Shown here in pieces: positions 5,601-13,607 of a stretch of 20,715 nucleotides of DNA. Where the stretch lies: the NCBI GenBank assembly GCA_030688135.1, contig JAUYIW010000003.1, forward strand, positions 1 to 20,715, in the 5' to 3' direction. The position numbers and the translations under genes were made by a program. Source of the stretch: Candidatus Uhrbacteria bacterium (GTDB taxonomy: Bacteria > Patescibacteriota > Patescibacteriia > UBA9934). Position 1 is the first letter of the stretch; each line of letters opens with the position of its first letter. The notes beneath the pieces were generated by a model. It had not been told where the DNA came from. It made no database searches and was given only the letters and a program-made list of their open reading frames with translations.

Positions 5601-6509
5601 ATGAAATCATTAAAACAAACAAATTTAGCACCTGAGCGAATAGATAAAGTAATTGCCGAAGCCCTTGGGTTTAGTAGAACCAAAATTCAAAAGGCCATTA
5701 AGTCTGGGCTTATTTTGGTTGATGGTAAAACGGCAAAGCCACATAGCGTAGTAACTGCAGAAAATACAATCAGTTATGATCCAACTATTCTTGACGCAAA
5801 AGCAAAGTCTACCGAACCAGTGCAGGATTTAGAAATAATCTACGAGGATGATGACTTGATCGTAATAAACAAACCTGCCGGACTACTTGTTCACGAAACC
5901 GAAACCAGTACCGAAACAACTCTTACCGATGCGCTAATTAAACACTTCCCTGAAATCGCAAATATTGGAGATGATCCAAAGCGACCGGGGCTAGTGCATC
6001 GACTGGATAAAGCGGTTTCAGGAGTTATGGTGATTGCAAAAAACCAAAAAGCTTTTGAATTTCTAAAAACACAATTCAAGGATCGTAAGGCTACAAAAAT
6101 ATATACCGCTCTAGTGCATGGTGTAATCAATGACGAAACAGGAACAATCGATCTCCCAATTTCACGATCAAAAACGCGTGGAGGACGCATGGCCGCTCGT
6201 CCAAAATCACAAGTTGGAAAAGATGCCGTTACGCACTTTGAAGTGCTAGAACGCTTTGATCATTTTACTCTTCTTAACGTTCGCATTGAGACCGGACGAA
6301 CAAACCAAATTCGAGTTCACTTGTTTGCGCTGGGTTACCCTGTGGTCGGAGACAGAGTGTACAAACAAAAAGCTCAGAAACTTGCAAATTTGAGTCGCGT
6401 ATTTTTGCACGCACGTGAACTCACTATTGAATTACCAAACGGGGAGGAAAAAACTTTTAAAGCCGACCTTCCAGAAAAATTAAAATCATTTCTTGAAAAT
6501 ATAAAATAA
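5601..6509 (+). CDS. rluD: RluA/RluD-family 23S rRNA pseudouridine synthase, 302 aa
   Basis: The protein should convert uridine to pseudouridine in RNA, by family most likely in 23S rRNA. An S4 RNA-binding domain lies at about 11-60 (ERIDKVIAEALG, then AIKSGLILVDGK), followed by the catalytic domain from about 77 (LEIIYEDDDLIVINKPAGLL). The catalytic motif is HRLDKAVSG at 133-141 with Asp136; most relatives have HRLDKDTSG, so the A-V is a conservative change. TGRTNQIRVHL near 235 and the C-terminal HARELTIELP are also family hallmarks. The ATG at 5601 fits both the S4 start and the promoter, implying a leaderless mRNA; an in-frame ATG at 5529 would precede the promoter. The next gene starts 1 nt after its stop. 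The exact target uridine (RluD, RluC or RluA type) cannot be told from the sequence. Confidence 0.92.
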   Translation: MKSLKQTNLAPERIDKVIAEALGFSRTKIQKAIKSGLILVDGKTAKPHSVVTAENTISYDPTILDAKAKSTEPVQDLEIIYEDDDLIVINKPAGLLVHETETSTETTLTDALIKHFPEIANIGDDPKRPGLVHRLDKAVSGVMVIAKNQKAFEFLKTQFKDRKATKIYTALVHGVINDETGTIDLPISRSKTRGGRMAARPKSQVGKDAVTHFEVLERFDHFTLLNVRIETGRTNQIRVHLFALGYPVVGDRVYKQKAQKLANLSRVFLHARELTIELPNGEEKTFKADLPEKLKSFLENIK

Positions 6510-6510
6510 T

Positions 6511-7113
6511 ATGGACAGCAAAGATCCACTTGAATATTTAAAAAAAAGTAATCCTCTTCGAATTACTGTGAGTGGTGACATTGGTGCTGGAAAATCAACT
6601 TTCTCAAAACGGCTTGCACAAGAACTTGGTATTCCGCGCATTTATGCAGGAGGGCTAATGAGAGAAGAGGCGACCAAACTGAACGTTACGCTTGATGAAC
6701 TAAGCAATGCGTGGGAGAAAAATGACACAGGCGATAAAGAGCTAGACGCGCTTGTAAAAGCACGATCTGAAATGCTTGCGCGCGGCGTGTTCGAAGGAAG
6801 GCTTGCATGGCACTTTGTAAAAAATCCTGATGTACGAGTATTTATAAGCGTTGATCCGGAAATCGCTGCAAAACGAATTTGGAACGACTCGTCAAATCCG
6901 CTAAGAGATAAATACAAGTCTATCGACGCCCTAAAAAAAGCCAATCTCGAGAGAAAAAAGTCAGAAACTGCACGTTATAAAAATTACTACGGTCTTGATG
7001 CTTATGACGCTTCAAACTTCGATGTCATAATTGATAGTGGTAATCTCTCAATTGAACAAGTGTTTGAAGAAGCCGTGACTAAAATCGCTGAATTTATGCA
7101 AGGCCTTGACTAA
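6511..7113 (+). CDS. cmk: Cytidylate kinase-like (d)CMP kinase, 200 aa
   Basis: A P-loop nucleoside monophosphate kinase that by family phosphorylates CMP/dCMP to the diphosphate in pyrimidine metabolism. The Walker A motif SGDIGAGKST (21-30) follows strand LRITV; YAGGLMREEA (about 45-54) matches the substrate-binding start of the short, archaeal-type cytidylate kinases, and a lid-like region NLERKKSETARYKNYYG (about 145-161) carries the usual Arg residues followed by a Tyr-Gly. FEGRLAWHF (about 93-101) fits the second strand with a conserved Arg. It lacks the large insert of E. coli-type Cmk. The ATG is 1 nt after the rluD stop, so the two are co-transcribed. Confidence 0.82.
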   Translation: MDSKDPLEYLKKSNPLRITVSGDIGAGKSTFSKRLAQELGIPRIYAGGLMREEATKLNVTLDELSNAWEKNDTGDKELDALVKARSEMLARGVFEGRLAWHFVKNPDVRVFISVDPEIAAKRIWNDSSNPLRDKYKSIDALKKANLERKKSETARYKNYYGLDAYDASNFDVIIDSGNLSIEQVFEEAVTKIAEFMQGLD

Positions 7114-7134
7114 AACTAGCTTTTTCGCTACACT
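7106..7134 (+). promoter_or_regulatory. Promoter of rplS
   Basis: TTGACT (7106-7111), 17-nt spacer, TACACT (7129-7134). The -35 overlaps the last codons of the kinase gene. Transcription from about 7141 gives a leader of roughly 66 nt. Confidence 0.6.
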
Positions 7135-7160
7135 CCTCACATTGTAAACAGTCCGCGTAT

Positions 7161-7178
7161 GAAGGTATTTATACCTTC
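7161..7178 (+). promoter_or_regulatory. Hairpin in the rplS leader
   Basis: GAAGGTATTTATACCTTC is a perfect palindrome in the 5' UTR between the promoter and the ATG. Leaders of ribosomal-protein genes often carry hairpins used for feedback by the protein; that role here is inference only. Confidence 0.35.
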
Positions 7179-7206
7179 CTCTGACAGACGAAGTAAAAAT
7201 AGCCAT

Positions 7207-7758
7207 ATGACAGACGAAGATAAGAAAACTGAAGATGTTACCGTTGATGCTGAAGAGATTACTCCAGAGGCTACGGTAATTGCTGATGCGCCGGAAGAAG
7301 TTACCGCAGATACTAAAGAGGTAATTCAGGACGCTGAAGAGGTTAAAGAAGTGACAGAAGCTGAAAATCAGGAAACTGACGCAGAAGAAAATTCTGAAGC
7401 CGAAGTAACCGAAGAGGAACCGGTTGAGGTTGAAGAGCTAAAAAATCGTGACGTAAAACCGGGAATGGTAGTACGCGTGCACGAACGAATCAAAGATGTG
7501 AATGCAAAAGGTGAACCAAGAGAGCGCGTTCAGGTGTTTGAAGGAATCGTTCTAGGCGTTAAAGGAAAAGATGTAGGACGCACAATGACCATACGAAAAG
7601 ACGCAAAGGGTTGGATGGTAGAAAAAATCTTCCCTCTAAACTCGCCAAATATTGAGAAGGTGGAAGTTGTAAAGCAATATAGAGCTCGAAGAGCAAAACT
7701 CACATTCCTACGTGGCAACTATAAGAAGAAGCTTAAAGAAGTGAAGGTCGCGGAATAA
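7207..7758 (+). CDS. rplS: Ribosomal protein bL19 with acidic N-terminal extension, 183 aa
   Basis: The C-terminal ~110 residues are bL19, a 50S protein at the subunit interface: VKPGMVVRVHERIKD, VQVFEGIVLGVKGK, MTIRKDAKGWMVEKIFPLNS and the basic end YRARRAKLTFLRGNYKKKLK. Normal bL19 is about 115 aa. Here about 75 residues precede it, almost all Glu, Asp, Thr, Val and Ala (VDAEEITPEATVIADAPEE), probably disordered and strongly negative. I chose the ATG at 7207 (MTDEDKK); an in-frame ATG at 7159 would add 16 residues that encode the leader hairpin. No Shine-Dalgarno sequence is visible for either. A bidirectional terminator follows. Confidence 0.92.
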   Translation: MTDEDKKTEDVTVDAEEITPEATVIADAPEEVTADTKEVIQDAEEVKEVTEAENQETDAEENSEAEVTEEEPVEVEELKNRDVKPGMVVRVHERIKDVNAKGEPRERVQVFEGIVLGVKGKDVGRTMTIRKDAKGWMVEKIFPLNSPNIEKVEVVKQYRARRAKLTFLRGNYKKKLKEVKVAE

Positions 7759-7770
7759 TTACCAAATAAA

Positions 7771-7802
7771 AACGGACGTCTCTAAGAGACGTCCGTTTTT
7801 TT
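7771..7802. terminator. Bidirectional terminator between rplS and uvrA
   Basis: AACGGACGTCTC pairs with GAGACGTCCGTT around TAA. It is followed by eight T on the plus strand and flanked by AAAAA on the other side, so it can stop both the rplS transcript and the converging uvrA transcript. Confidence 0.9.
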
Positions 7803-7843
7803 GATATGTGATAATCTATGAACTACACACTATACTCAGTTTC

Positions 7844-10726
7844 CTAAAGTATGGCTTTTAAATATTTTGCAGTGTGGCTTTCTTTTACCTTTATGATTTC
7901 TTTTGGGGTACCTTCTGCCACAACTTGACCTCCTTTCATTCCTCCCTCCGGTCCCATATCAATAATCCAATCAGACGATTTCATAACATCAAGATTATGC
8001 TCGATTACCAATACTGTGTTTCCTTTATCTACCAGGGCATGTAGCACTCCAAGCAACCTACCAATGTCATCAAAATGAAGTCCTGTAGTTGGTTCGTCAA
8101 GAATATAAAGAGTTTTCCCGGTAGCACGGCGCGATAACTCTGTTGAAAGCTTCACACGCTGAGCCTCACCACCTGAAAGGGTTGTAGCCGATTGTCCAAG
8201 TTTTACATACCCAAGTCCAACTTCGTGCAAAACATTTAACTTCTCATAAATACTTGAACGATCTGCAAAAAATCTCCTAGCTTCGTCAACGGTCATATCT
8301 AAAACATCTGCAATATTCTTACTCCTGTAATGTATTTCAAGAACCTCCTGTATGTAACGACTTCCTTGGCAATCAGTACAATCAGCGTACACATCAGGCA
8401 TAAACTGCATTTCAATTCGAATCTGACCGTCGCCTGCGCAAGTCTCGCATCGCCCGCCACCCTTTACGTTAAAACTGAACTTGCCGGCATCATACCCTCG
8501 CAGTTTTGCTTCTGGAACGTCGGTAAATAAATCACGAATTGCAGTGAACACTCCAGTATATGTTGCAGGGTTTGATCGTGGAGTACGTCCGATTGGTGAC
8601 TGATCAACAGCGACTACTTTATCAATATTCTTAAGACCCTTAATTTCTTTGTGCTTGCCTGGGAATGCCTTTGCTCTATAAAACTTCTTTGCAAGTGCCT
8701 TTCCAAGGATTTCTAAAATCAGCGTTGATTTTCCAGATCCTGAAACACCGGCAACACAAACCATTTCGCCAAGTGGAATATCAACCGTTAGATTTCTTAA
8801 GTTATGTTCGTTTGCACCAACGATTGTTATTTTTTTCCCACTTCCCTTGCGCACCTGTTTTCGAGGCTGAATCATTTTCTTGCCAATCATATACTGGCCG
8901 GTAAGTGAATTCGGATTCTTCTCAAGCTGTTTGGGCGTACCTTCAGCAACAACCTGTCCTCCGTACTCGCCGGCACCAGGCCCAATATCAAAAACATAGT
9001 CAGCAGCCTTAATCATGTCGGCATCATGCTCAACAACAATCACCGAGTTACCCAAATCACGCAAACCTTTAATTGTTTCTATAAGCTGTTCATTGTCGCG
9101 AGGATGAAGACCGATCGATGGTTCATCTAACACATAAATAACTCCTGAAAGCGCAGAGCCAAGTTGAGTCGCCAGTCTTACTCGTTGAGATTCACCACCC
9201 GAAAGACTTATTGCGCTACGATCCAGCGTAAGGTATCCAAGTCCAACGTGAATAAGATGCTCAACTCGTTCACGAACTTCTTTAGCTATCCTTTCTACAA
9301 CCATACGTTCAACTTCACTAAGTTTGGTCCCCCCACTTTTTAAGGGGGGGCTAAGGGGGGGTTTAGCTCGACTCGCCCCTTTCCCATTTGTAACTTTTAA
9401 CAACTCATCAAAAAACTCAGGCGTATCTTCTATTGGACGAGTAACAACATCCGCGATAGATTGACCCGCAATTGTGAAAAGCAAAACTTCCGGACGCAAA
9501 CGCATTCCATTGCAATCAGGACAGAGCATTGAACGCATATAAGTTTCAAGCTCTTTTCTAACATACTCACTTGTTGTCTCTTTATATTTTTGCTCGAGCA
9601 TTCCCACTACGCCAGGGAATTTTACTTCCTTGTCATCTAGCTCGTATAAATCATCGCCGGTTCCGTACAGTACAAGGTCAAGCTTCTTTTGAGGGAACTT
9701 TTCAAGAGGAGTACTAACGCTAAAATGATGCTTTTTTGCTACCATTTCAATAAGCTTCATATACCCATTCTGATTACCGGCAATACGGCTCCACGGCTTT
9801 ACAGCGCCCTCTGCAATTGTTAAACGTTTATTTGGAATGACCAGCTGAGGTTCGAGCACCAGCTTGATTCCAAGTCCGGTACAACCGGTACAAGCACCAT
9901 GCGGAGAATTAAAAGAAAACAATCTAGGCTCTGGCTTTGGTATTGAAAACCCTCCGGGAAGATCAAATCCACGAACCAACATTTCCTCCTCTCCGCTATC
10001 ATCGCGGTACATTAATAGATGATCATTGCCAAGATCGAGCGCCTTTTCAAGAACTACACGCATTCTCTCTATTGGTACACCTCCTCCTTCTGGGAATCGC
10101 TCAGCTAAAATTTCAATTGTGTGTTCTTTAGTTTTTTGTTTGCGCATTGCAATGGCTTCATCCAAATCCATCATTAAACCATCAAATCGAACTTCGGAAA
10201 ATCCTGCATTTTTTGCAGCTACTAAAACATGCTGATGCTCTCCCTTAGCGTTATCTACCATTGGAACAAACAACAGCACTTCACCACTTTTATTTGCTTC
10301 GATTATTTTCTTTGCAAGATCGTCTATTGAATTTTCTCCTATGAGCTCACCTGAAATAGGATCGTGCGGACGACCAACGCGCGCAAAAAGCACTCTAAGA
10401 TAATCATAAATCTCTGTAACGGTTCCTACTGTAGACCTCGGATTGTGCGAAGATGATTTTTGGTCAATAGCAACCGTTGGTGACAAACCATCTATCGAAT
10501 CAACGTCCGGCTTATCTTGGAGTTCCAAAAATTGGCGGGCATAACTGGATAAAGATTCCATGTAGCGACGCTGACCTTCGGCATAAATTGTGTCGAAAGC
10601 GAGCGACGACTTACCGGAACCAGATAATCCGGTCACGACCACCAATTGATTTTTGGGGATATCGACGTCAATATTTTTTAAATTGTGAACCCGCGCGCCA
10701 CGTACGGAAATGTTATCGTTTGACAT
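7844..10726 (-). CDS. uvrA: Excinuclease ABC subunit A (UvrA), 960 aa
   Basis: The damage-recognition ATPase of nucleotide excision repair, working as a dimer with UvrB. Both ABC modules are intact: Walker A GLSGSGKSS (33-41) and GVSGSGKST (about 660); signatures LSGGESQRVRLATQ (about 507) and LSGGEAQRVKLSTE (about 850); Walker B YVLDEPSIGLHPRD and YILDEPTTGLHFDD. Zinc-binding cysteines are present: ACTGCTGLG, CPDCNGMR and the GGRCETCAGDG/CTDCQGSRY pair. The length is slightly above the usual 940-950 because of an insert at about 450-470 containing AKPPLSPPLKSGG, encoded by a palindromic element. Start at ATG 10726 with only a weak GAG upstream. The gene is transcribed from its own promoter and ends at the shared terminator. 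Confidence 0.98.
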   Translation of the reverse strand: MSNDNISVRGARVHNLKNIDVDIPKNQLVVVTGLSGSGKSSLAFDTIYAEGQRRYMESLSSYARQFLELQDKPDVDSIDGLSPTVAIDQKSSSHNPRSTVGTVTEIYDYLRVLFARVGRPHDPISGELIGENSIDDLAKKIIEANKSGEVLLFVPMVDNAKGEHQHVLVAAKNAGFSEVRFDGLMMDLDEAIAMRKQKTKEHTIEILAERFPEGGGVPIERMRVVLEKALDLGNDHLLMYRDDSGEEEMLVRGFDLPGGFSIPKPEPRLFSFNSPHGACTGCTGLGIKLVLEPQLVIPNKRLTIAEGAVKPWSRIAGNQNGYMKLIEMVAKKHHFSVSTPLEKFPQKKLDLVLYGTGDDLYELDDKEVKFPGVVGMLEQKYKETTSEYVRKELETYMRSMLCPDCNGMRLRPEVLLFTIAGQSIADVVTRPIEDTPEFFDELLKVTNGKGASRAKPPLSPPLKSGGTKLSEVERMVVERIAKEVRERVEHLIHVGLGYLTLDRSAISLSGGESQRVRLATQLGSALSGVIYVLDEPSIGLHPRDNEQLIETIKGLRDLGNSVIVVEHDADMIKAADYVFDIGPGAGEYGGQVVAEGTPKQLEKNPNSLTGQYMIGKKMIQPRKQVRKGSGKKITIVGANEHNLRNLTVDIPLGEMVCVAGVSGSGKSTLILEILGKALAKKFYRAKAFPGKHKEIKGLKNIDKVVAVDQSPIGRTPRSNPATYTGVFTAIRDLFTDVPEAKLRGYDAGKFSFNVKGGGRCETCAGDGQIRIEMQFMPDVYADCTDCQGSRYIQEVLEIHYRSKNIADVLDMTVDEARRFFADRSSIYEKLNVLHEVGLGYVKLGQSATTLSGGEAQRVKLSTELSRRATGKTLYILDEPTTGLHFDDIGRLLGVLHALVDKGNTVLVIEHNLDVMKSSDWIIDMGPEGGMKGGQVVAEGTPKEIIKVKESHTAKYLKAIL
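9328..9361 (-). repeat. In-frame C/G-rich palindromic element inside uvrA
   Basis: The plus strand reads TCCCCCCACTTTTTAAGGGG and continues GGGCTAAGGGGGG. CCCCCC and GGGGGG blocks can pair around ACTTTTTAA. It encodes PPLSPPLKSGG. This is the familiar bacterial palindromic repeat type (peptides such as PPLTPPLKRG), here inside a gene without breaking the frame. Confidence 0.75.
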
Positions 10727-10758
10727 GTGAAGCTCTATTCAGATTAATGACTGAACGG

Positions 10759-10787
10759 AGCATAGCACAGATGTTTGTTTACTGCAA
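10759..10787 (-). promoter_or_regulatory. Promoter of uvrA
   Basis: Minus strand TTGCAG (10782-10787), 17-nt spacer, TATGCT (10759-10764), with TGC before the -10 (extended -10). A second TTGACT lies slightly upstream with poorer spacing. No LexA-type site was recognised. Confidence 0.5.
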
Positions 10788-10808
10788 GAGTCAAGGGTGA
10801 CGCTCGCC

Positions 10809-12503
10809 CTACCAATTCTTGCAAGTGGATATACCTAACGAATCCTTCAGTGTATTTCCTTCGCTGTCAAGACACTTAATAGGCGACTTCCAAAGTCGAA
10901 TCGTAGTCTTAACTCTTGACTCAGCCTGGCTCAATGTATCAAAACCCAATTCACGCACATCTGTGAATCCAATAGATACGGCAAAATCTACCAACTGTTT
11001 CACCAAGCTACCATTGTAGGTCATATCTTGAATGAATCCTGTATCAAAACAACCGGTTTGAGAAAAGTATGCAAAGGTAGCCAAGCAACCCGGTATAGGA
11101 ATATCGAAGAATTTGCAATCAGGCGCAAATCCATACTCTCTCTGATACAAATCTCCTTGAAATACTTCGCACGATTTTCCAGGAGGCGCGAATCCACATG
11201 GATCAGCACTGCACACGGTTTCTAAAAACGGATATTCATTATTATGGTCACGTAAATCATCGACTTCGTCATCATTATATCCAAGAGCTGAATCGCTTAA
11301 AAAATTATATTTCCCTTGCGCTTCATCGTAAGACCTACAACTGGCTCCATAATCCGCTTCCAAGTTTTGGCACTTTAGAGAATCACTACTTTTCGGATAC
11401 ACAACTTCAATACAGCGTTCATAGTTATTTTCAGTTATAGAAGTGGAAATATTGGCAGGATTAAAGAATCCGCAATAAAAACTCTCTTTTTTTGCAATAT
11501 CGTCATCTGTTGTTTTATGCGCCAAACGTGCACAGTTACTCTCACTCGGATCAAGTCCACCTGGATTAAAACCAACGAGAAGATCGAATGAACTAGCGCA
11601 ACGAATACAGTCAAGCGTATTGGCACCGGTTGTTGCGCAGGTTTCAACAACCGATGAACAGGTTGAGTAATAGCACGTGTCTCCTTTTTCCATGGAAATA
11701 ATAACTCCATCCGGAATGTCGCCAAGAACTCCGGTGTCACCACACGTCCCGGTACCGCCCGCATTCATAGTAATATCAATACCCGACGCACTAAGTGCTT
11801 CGCATGTTGTTTCAGTATCTAAAAATACAACCTGTCGAACCTTTGGAGGCGAGAGTGAATCAAAGCTAACCAAATTAGGATCCACGACTGCTGCAATTGT
11901 GTAAGCTACAAGAAGAAGTAAAAGCCCGACTACGGCGTGCGACATACGCTCCTTGGCTTTCCCAATGGCTCCCGGATTGCCTCGAGCTAACATATACTGA
12001 AGACCCCCAATCATCACCATAATGATAGCGATCAAGGCGGCGGCCGGGATCAAAAAAATATAGACTGCATTTACATAGCTCCCAATGTCGCCAACTTCTG
12101 TCATATTTCCAATGGCAACGCTTAAAGAAATATTACCGGGTTGATTTTTGCAGTACCCCTCACCGCTATCACATCTGTTTTCCTGACCACCCCAAATAGA
12201 TGGCACCTCCACGCCATTTAATATTGTCATATCGGCCTCGCACTCAGCCTGTGTCCAGCACAAAGTATTATTGCGCGGTATTAAATCTTCTTCATCGGCC
12301 GTGTAACAGCCAAGAAATGGAGTGTACTCACCACTGTCGCAACTATCACGACATGCATCACGGGAACTTGCAAATCCAAGACTAGTGGCTCCGCTCGAGC
12401 TTTCGCAATAACACGTACAACGTTCCTCCTCAGCCGAAACTGAAAATGCCGGAAGTAACATTGCGGCGCTTAAAAAACAAATTAATAATGCCCTTCTTTT
12501 CAT
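10809..12503 (-). CDS. Cys-rich secreted/membrane protein with TrbC/VirB2-like segment, 564 aa
   Basis: A signal peptide (about 1-24, ending SVSA) is followed by a cysteine-rich region (29-120, beginning CTCYCESSS). Two membrane helices lie at about 146-171 (IFLIPAAALIAIIMVMIGGL) and 188-207 (HAVVGLLLLLVAYTIAAVV), joined by the loop ARGNPGAIGKAKERM. That helix-loop-helix is the pattern of VirB2/TrbC pilin-like proteins found many times in Patescibacteria, often near type IV secretion or pilus genes. A second cysteine-rich extracellular part of ~350 aa follows, likely disulfide-bonded. The function is unknown; a surface structure is the reasonable guess. It starts 18 bp after the RT stop codon on the same strand. 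TACAAT lies 9 nt before the ATG, so it may also have its own leaderless promoter. Confidence 0.8.
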   Translation of the reverse strand: MKRRALLICFLSAAMLLPAFSVSAEEERCTCYCESSSGATSLGFASSRDACRDSCDSGEYTPFLGCYTADEEDLIPRNNTLCWTQAECEADMTILNGVEVPSIWGGQENRCDSGEGYCKNQPGNISLSVAIGNMTEVGDIGSYVNAVYIFLIPAAALIAIIMVMIGGLQYMLARGNPGAIGKAKERMSHAVVGLLLLLVAYTIAAVVDPNLVSFDSLSPPKVRQVVFLDTETTCEALSASGIDITMNAGGTGTCGDTGVLGDIPDGVIISMEKGDTCYYSTCSSVVETCATTGANTLDCIRCASSFDLLVGFNPGGLDPSESNCARLAHKTTDDDIAKKESFYCGFFNPANISTSITENNYERCIEVVYPKSSDSLKCQNLEADYGASCRSYDEAQGKYNFLSDSALGYNDDEVDDLRDHNNEYPFLETVCSADPCGFAPPGKSCEVFQGDLYQREYGFAPDCKFFDIPIPGCLATFAYFSQTGCFDTGFIQDMTYNGSLVKQLVDFAVSIGFTDVRELGFDTLSQAESRVKTTIRLWKSPIKCLDSEGNTLKDSLGISTCKNW

Positions 12504-12521
12504 AGTGCATATATTGTATCA

Positions 12522-13607
12522 TCAACAGACAGTGTTGGAAAATATCCTATTGGCATCTTCTTTTAACGCTTTCAGAGTTGTATGATTATCCCCTTGTGCA
12601 AGAATTCCAAAATAAGATTGTAGCGACTGCCGAAATTCTTCATCGCAGATCCTACCATTCTTATATTCCTGTATTTGAAATCTAGCTCGTCTTACTATGC
12701 GCCGTTTTGTTTTAATTCGTAGTGTATGCGTACGTGGCCGGAGCACCTGACCGACGAAATCGATGCCTTGAGAAAACTTCCGAATGGTTACTTTGTCAGG
12801 ATGCAATGCAAGCGTCCGCTCTCGAGACAAAAATTCTTCAATGCGAGGTAGTACCACCTCAAGAAGAGCACGGTCCGAATGTATGATTAAAAAATCGTCA
12901 CAAAATCGTAGGTACCAACGCATTCGCAAATGCTCTTTGACGAAGTGATCTAGGCTGTCCAAATATACGTTTGCAAAAAGCTGGCTAGTAACATTCCCAA
13001 GCGGAAGCCCGCGCAAGTTTTCGTCGTCAATAGCATAGCTCGCGACAATCTTGCGAATAAGGGACATCGACTGCTCATCCCGCACAACATTTCCGATCAG
13101 CCGCAAGATAACATCGTGACGAATGGAATCGAAAAATTTTTTTACATCGCACTTCAGTGCATATACTTGAACATGGCCATTCTTAGACGCTTTACGCAAG
13201 AATTTCTGAAGTCTTTTAACAGCCATATGCGTACCCTTGCCAACCCTTGATGAATAGGAATCAAAAATAAACAGACGTTCAAATATCGGCTCAATTACTT
13301 GCGCGACGGCTTGGTGCACCACACGATCTTTCACCGAGGCCTTACTGATATGCCGGCGCTTAGGGTCGTGTACGAAAAAATTTTCATATGAACTGTGTCG
13401 GTACTTATCGCCAACGAGCTCATCATGCAGTGCGAAGATATTATCTTCAACTCTCATTGCAAATTCACAAACATCACGCTTTTCAATCTTACCCTTTTTA
13501 AACTTTTCCCAAGCAAGAAATAAATTTTCAAGAGAAGTAATTTTATTAAACAACGTATGACACCTAGTCACCCCCCCCCCCCCGACTGATTTGGATAAAT
13601 GGCTCAC
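12522..13607 (-). CDS. DGR reverse transcriptase, up to 361 aa
   Basis: The enzyme that copies template-repeat RNA into A-mutated cDNA. RT motifs in order: SYSSRVGKGTHMAV (about 117-130), the first catalytic Asp in CDVKKFFDSI (153-162), LPLGNVTSQ (201-209), and the second catalytic pair in YLRFCDDFL (232-240). The GNVTSQ block matches the LGxxxSQ pattern typical of DGR RTs in place of the QGxxxSP of group II introns. There is no maturase or HNH domain, and the length fits DGR RTs. The start is unsure: GTG 13607 reads through the G13 tract as Gly-Gly-Gly-Gly, GTG 13571 lies just after it, and TTG 13553 (AGGTG 7 nt upstream) begins exactly where family members do (FNKITSLENLF). Stop is TGA TGA; core genes here use TAA or TAG. 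Confidence 0.93.
   Translation of the reverse strand: MSHLSKSVGGGGVTRCHTLFNKITSLENLFLAWEKFKKGKIEKRDVCEFAMRVEDNIFALHDELVGDKYRHSSYENFFVHDPKRRHISKASVKDRVVHQAVAQVIEPIFERLFIFDSYSSRVGKGTHMAVKRLQKFLRKASKNGHVQVYALKCDVKKFFDSIRHDVILRLIGNVVRDEQSMSLIRKIVASYAIDDENLRGLPLGNVTSQLFANVYLDSLDHFVKEHLRMRWYLRFCDDFLIIHSDRALLEVVLPRIEEFLSRERTLALHPDKVTIRKFSQGIDFVGQVLRPRTHTLRIKTKRRIVRRARFQIQEYKNGRICDEEFRQSLQSYFGILAQGDNHTTLKALKEDANRIFSNTVC
13571..13583. repeat. 13-base C/G homopolymer between RT and avd
   Basis: C13 on the plus strand (G13 on the minus). It lies in the N-terminal or leader region of RT and just before avd. Tracts of this length are prone to slippage. Its length decides which upstream starts are in frame: with 12 or 15 bases the ATG at 13557 (plus) would join avd and the ATG at 13641 (minus) would join RT; with 13 neither does. 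Confidence 0.9.

Noticed and set aside
12522..13607. Group II intron or retron RT
   Set aside because: No maturase domain or intron RNA ends, and a TR/VR pair with A-specific changes is adjacent, which identifies a DGR.
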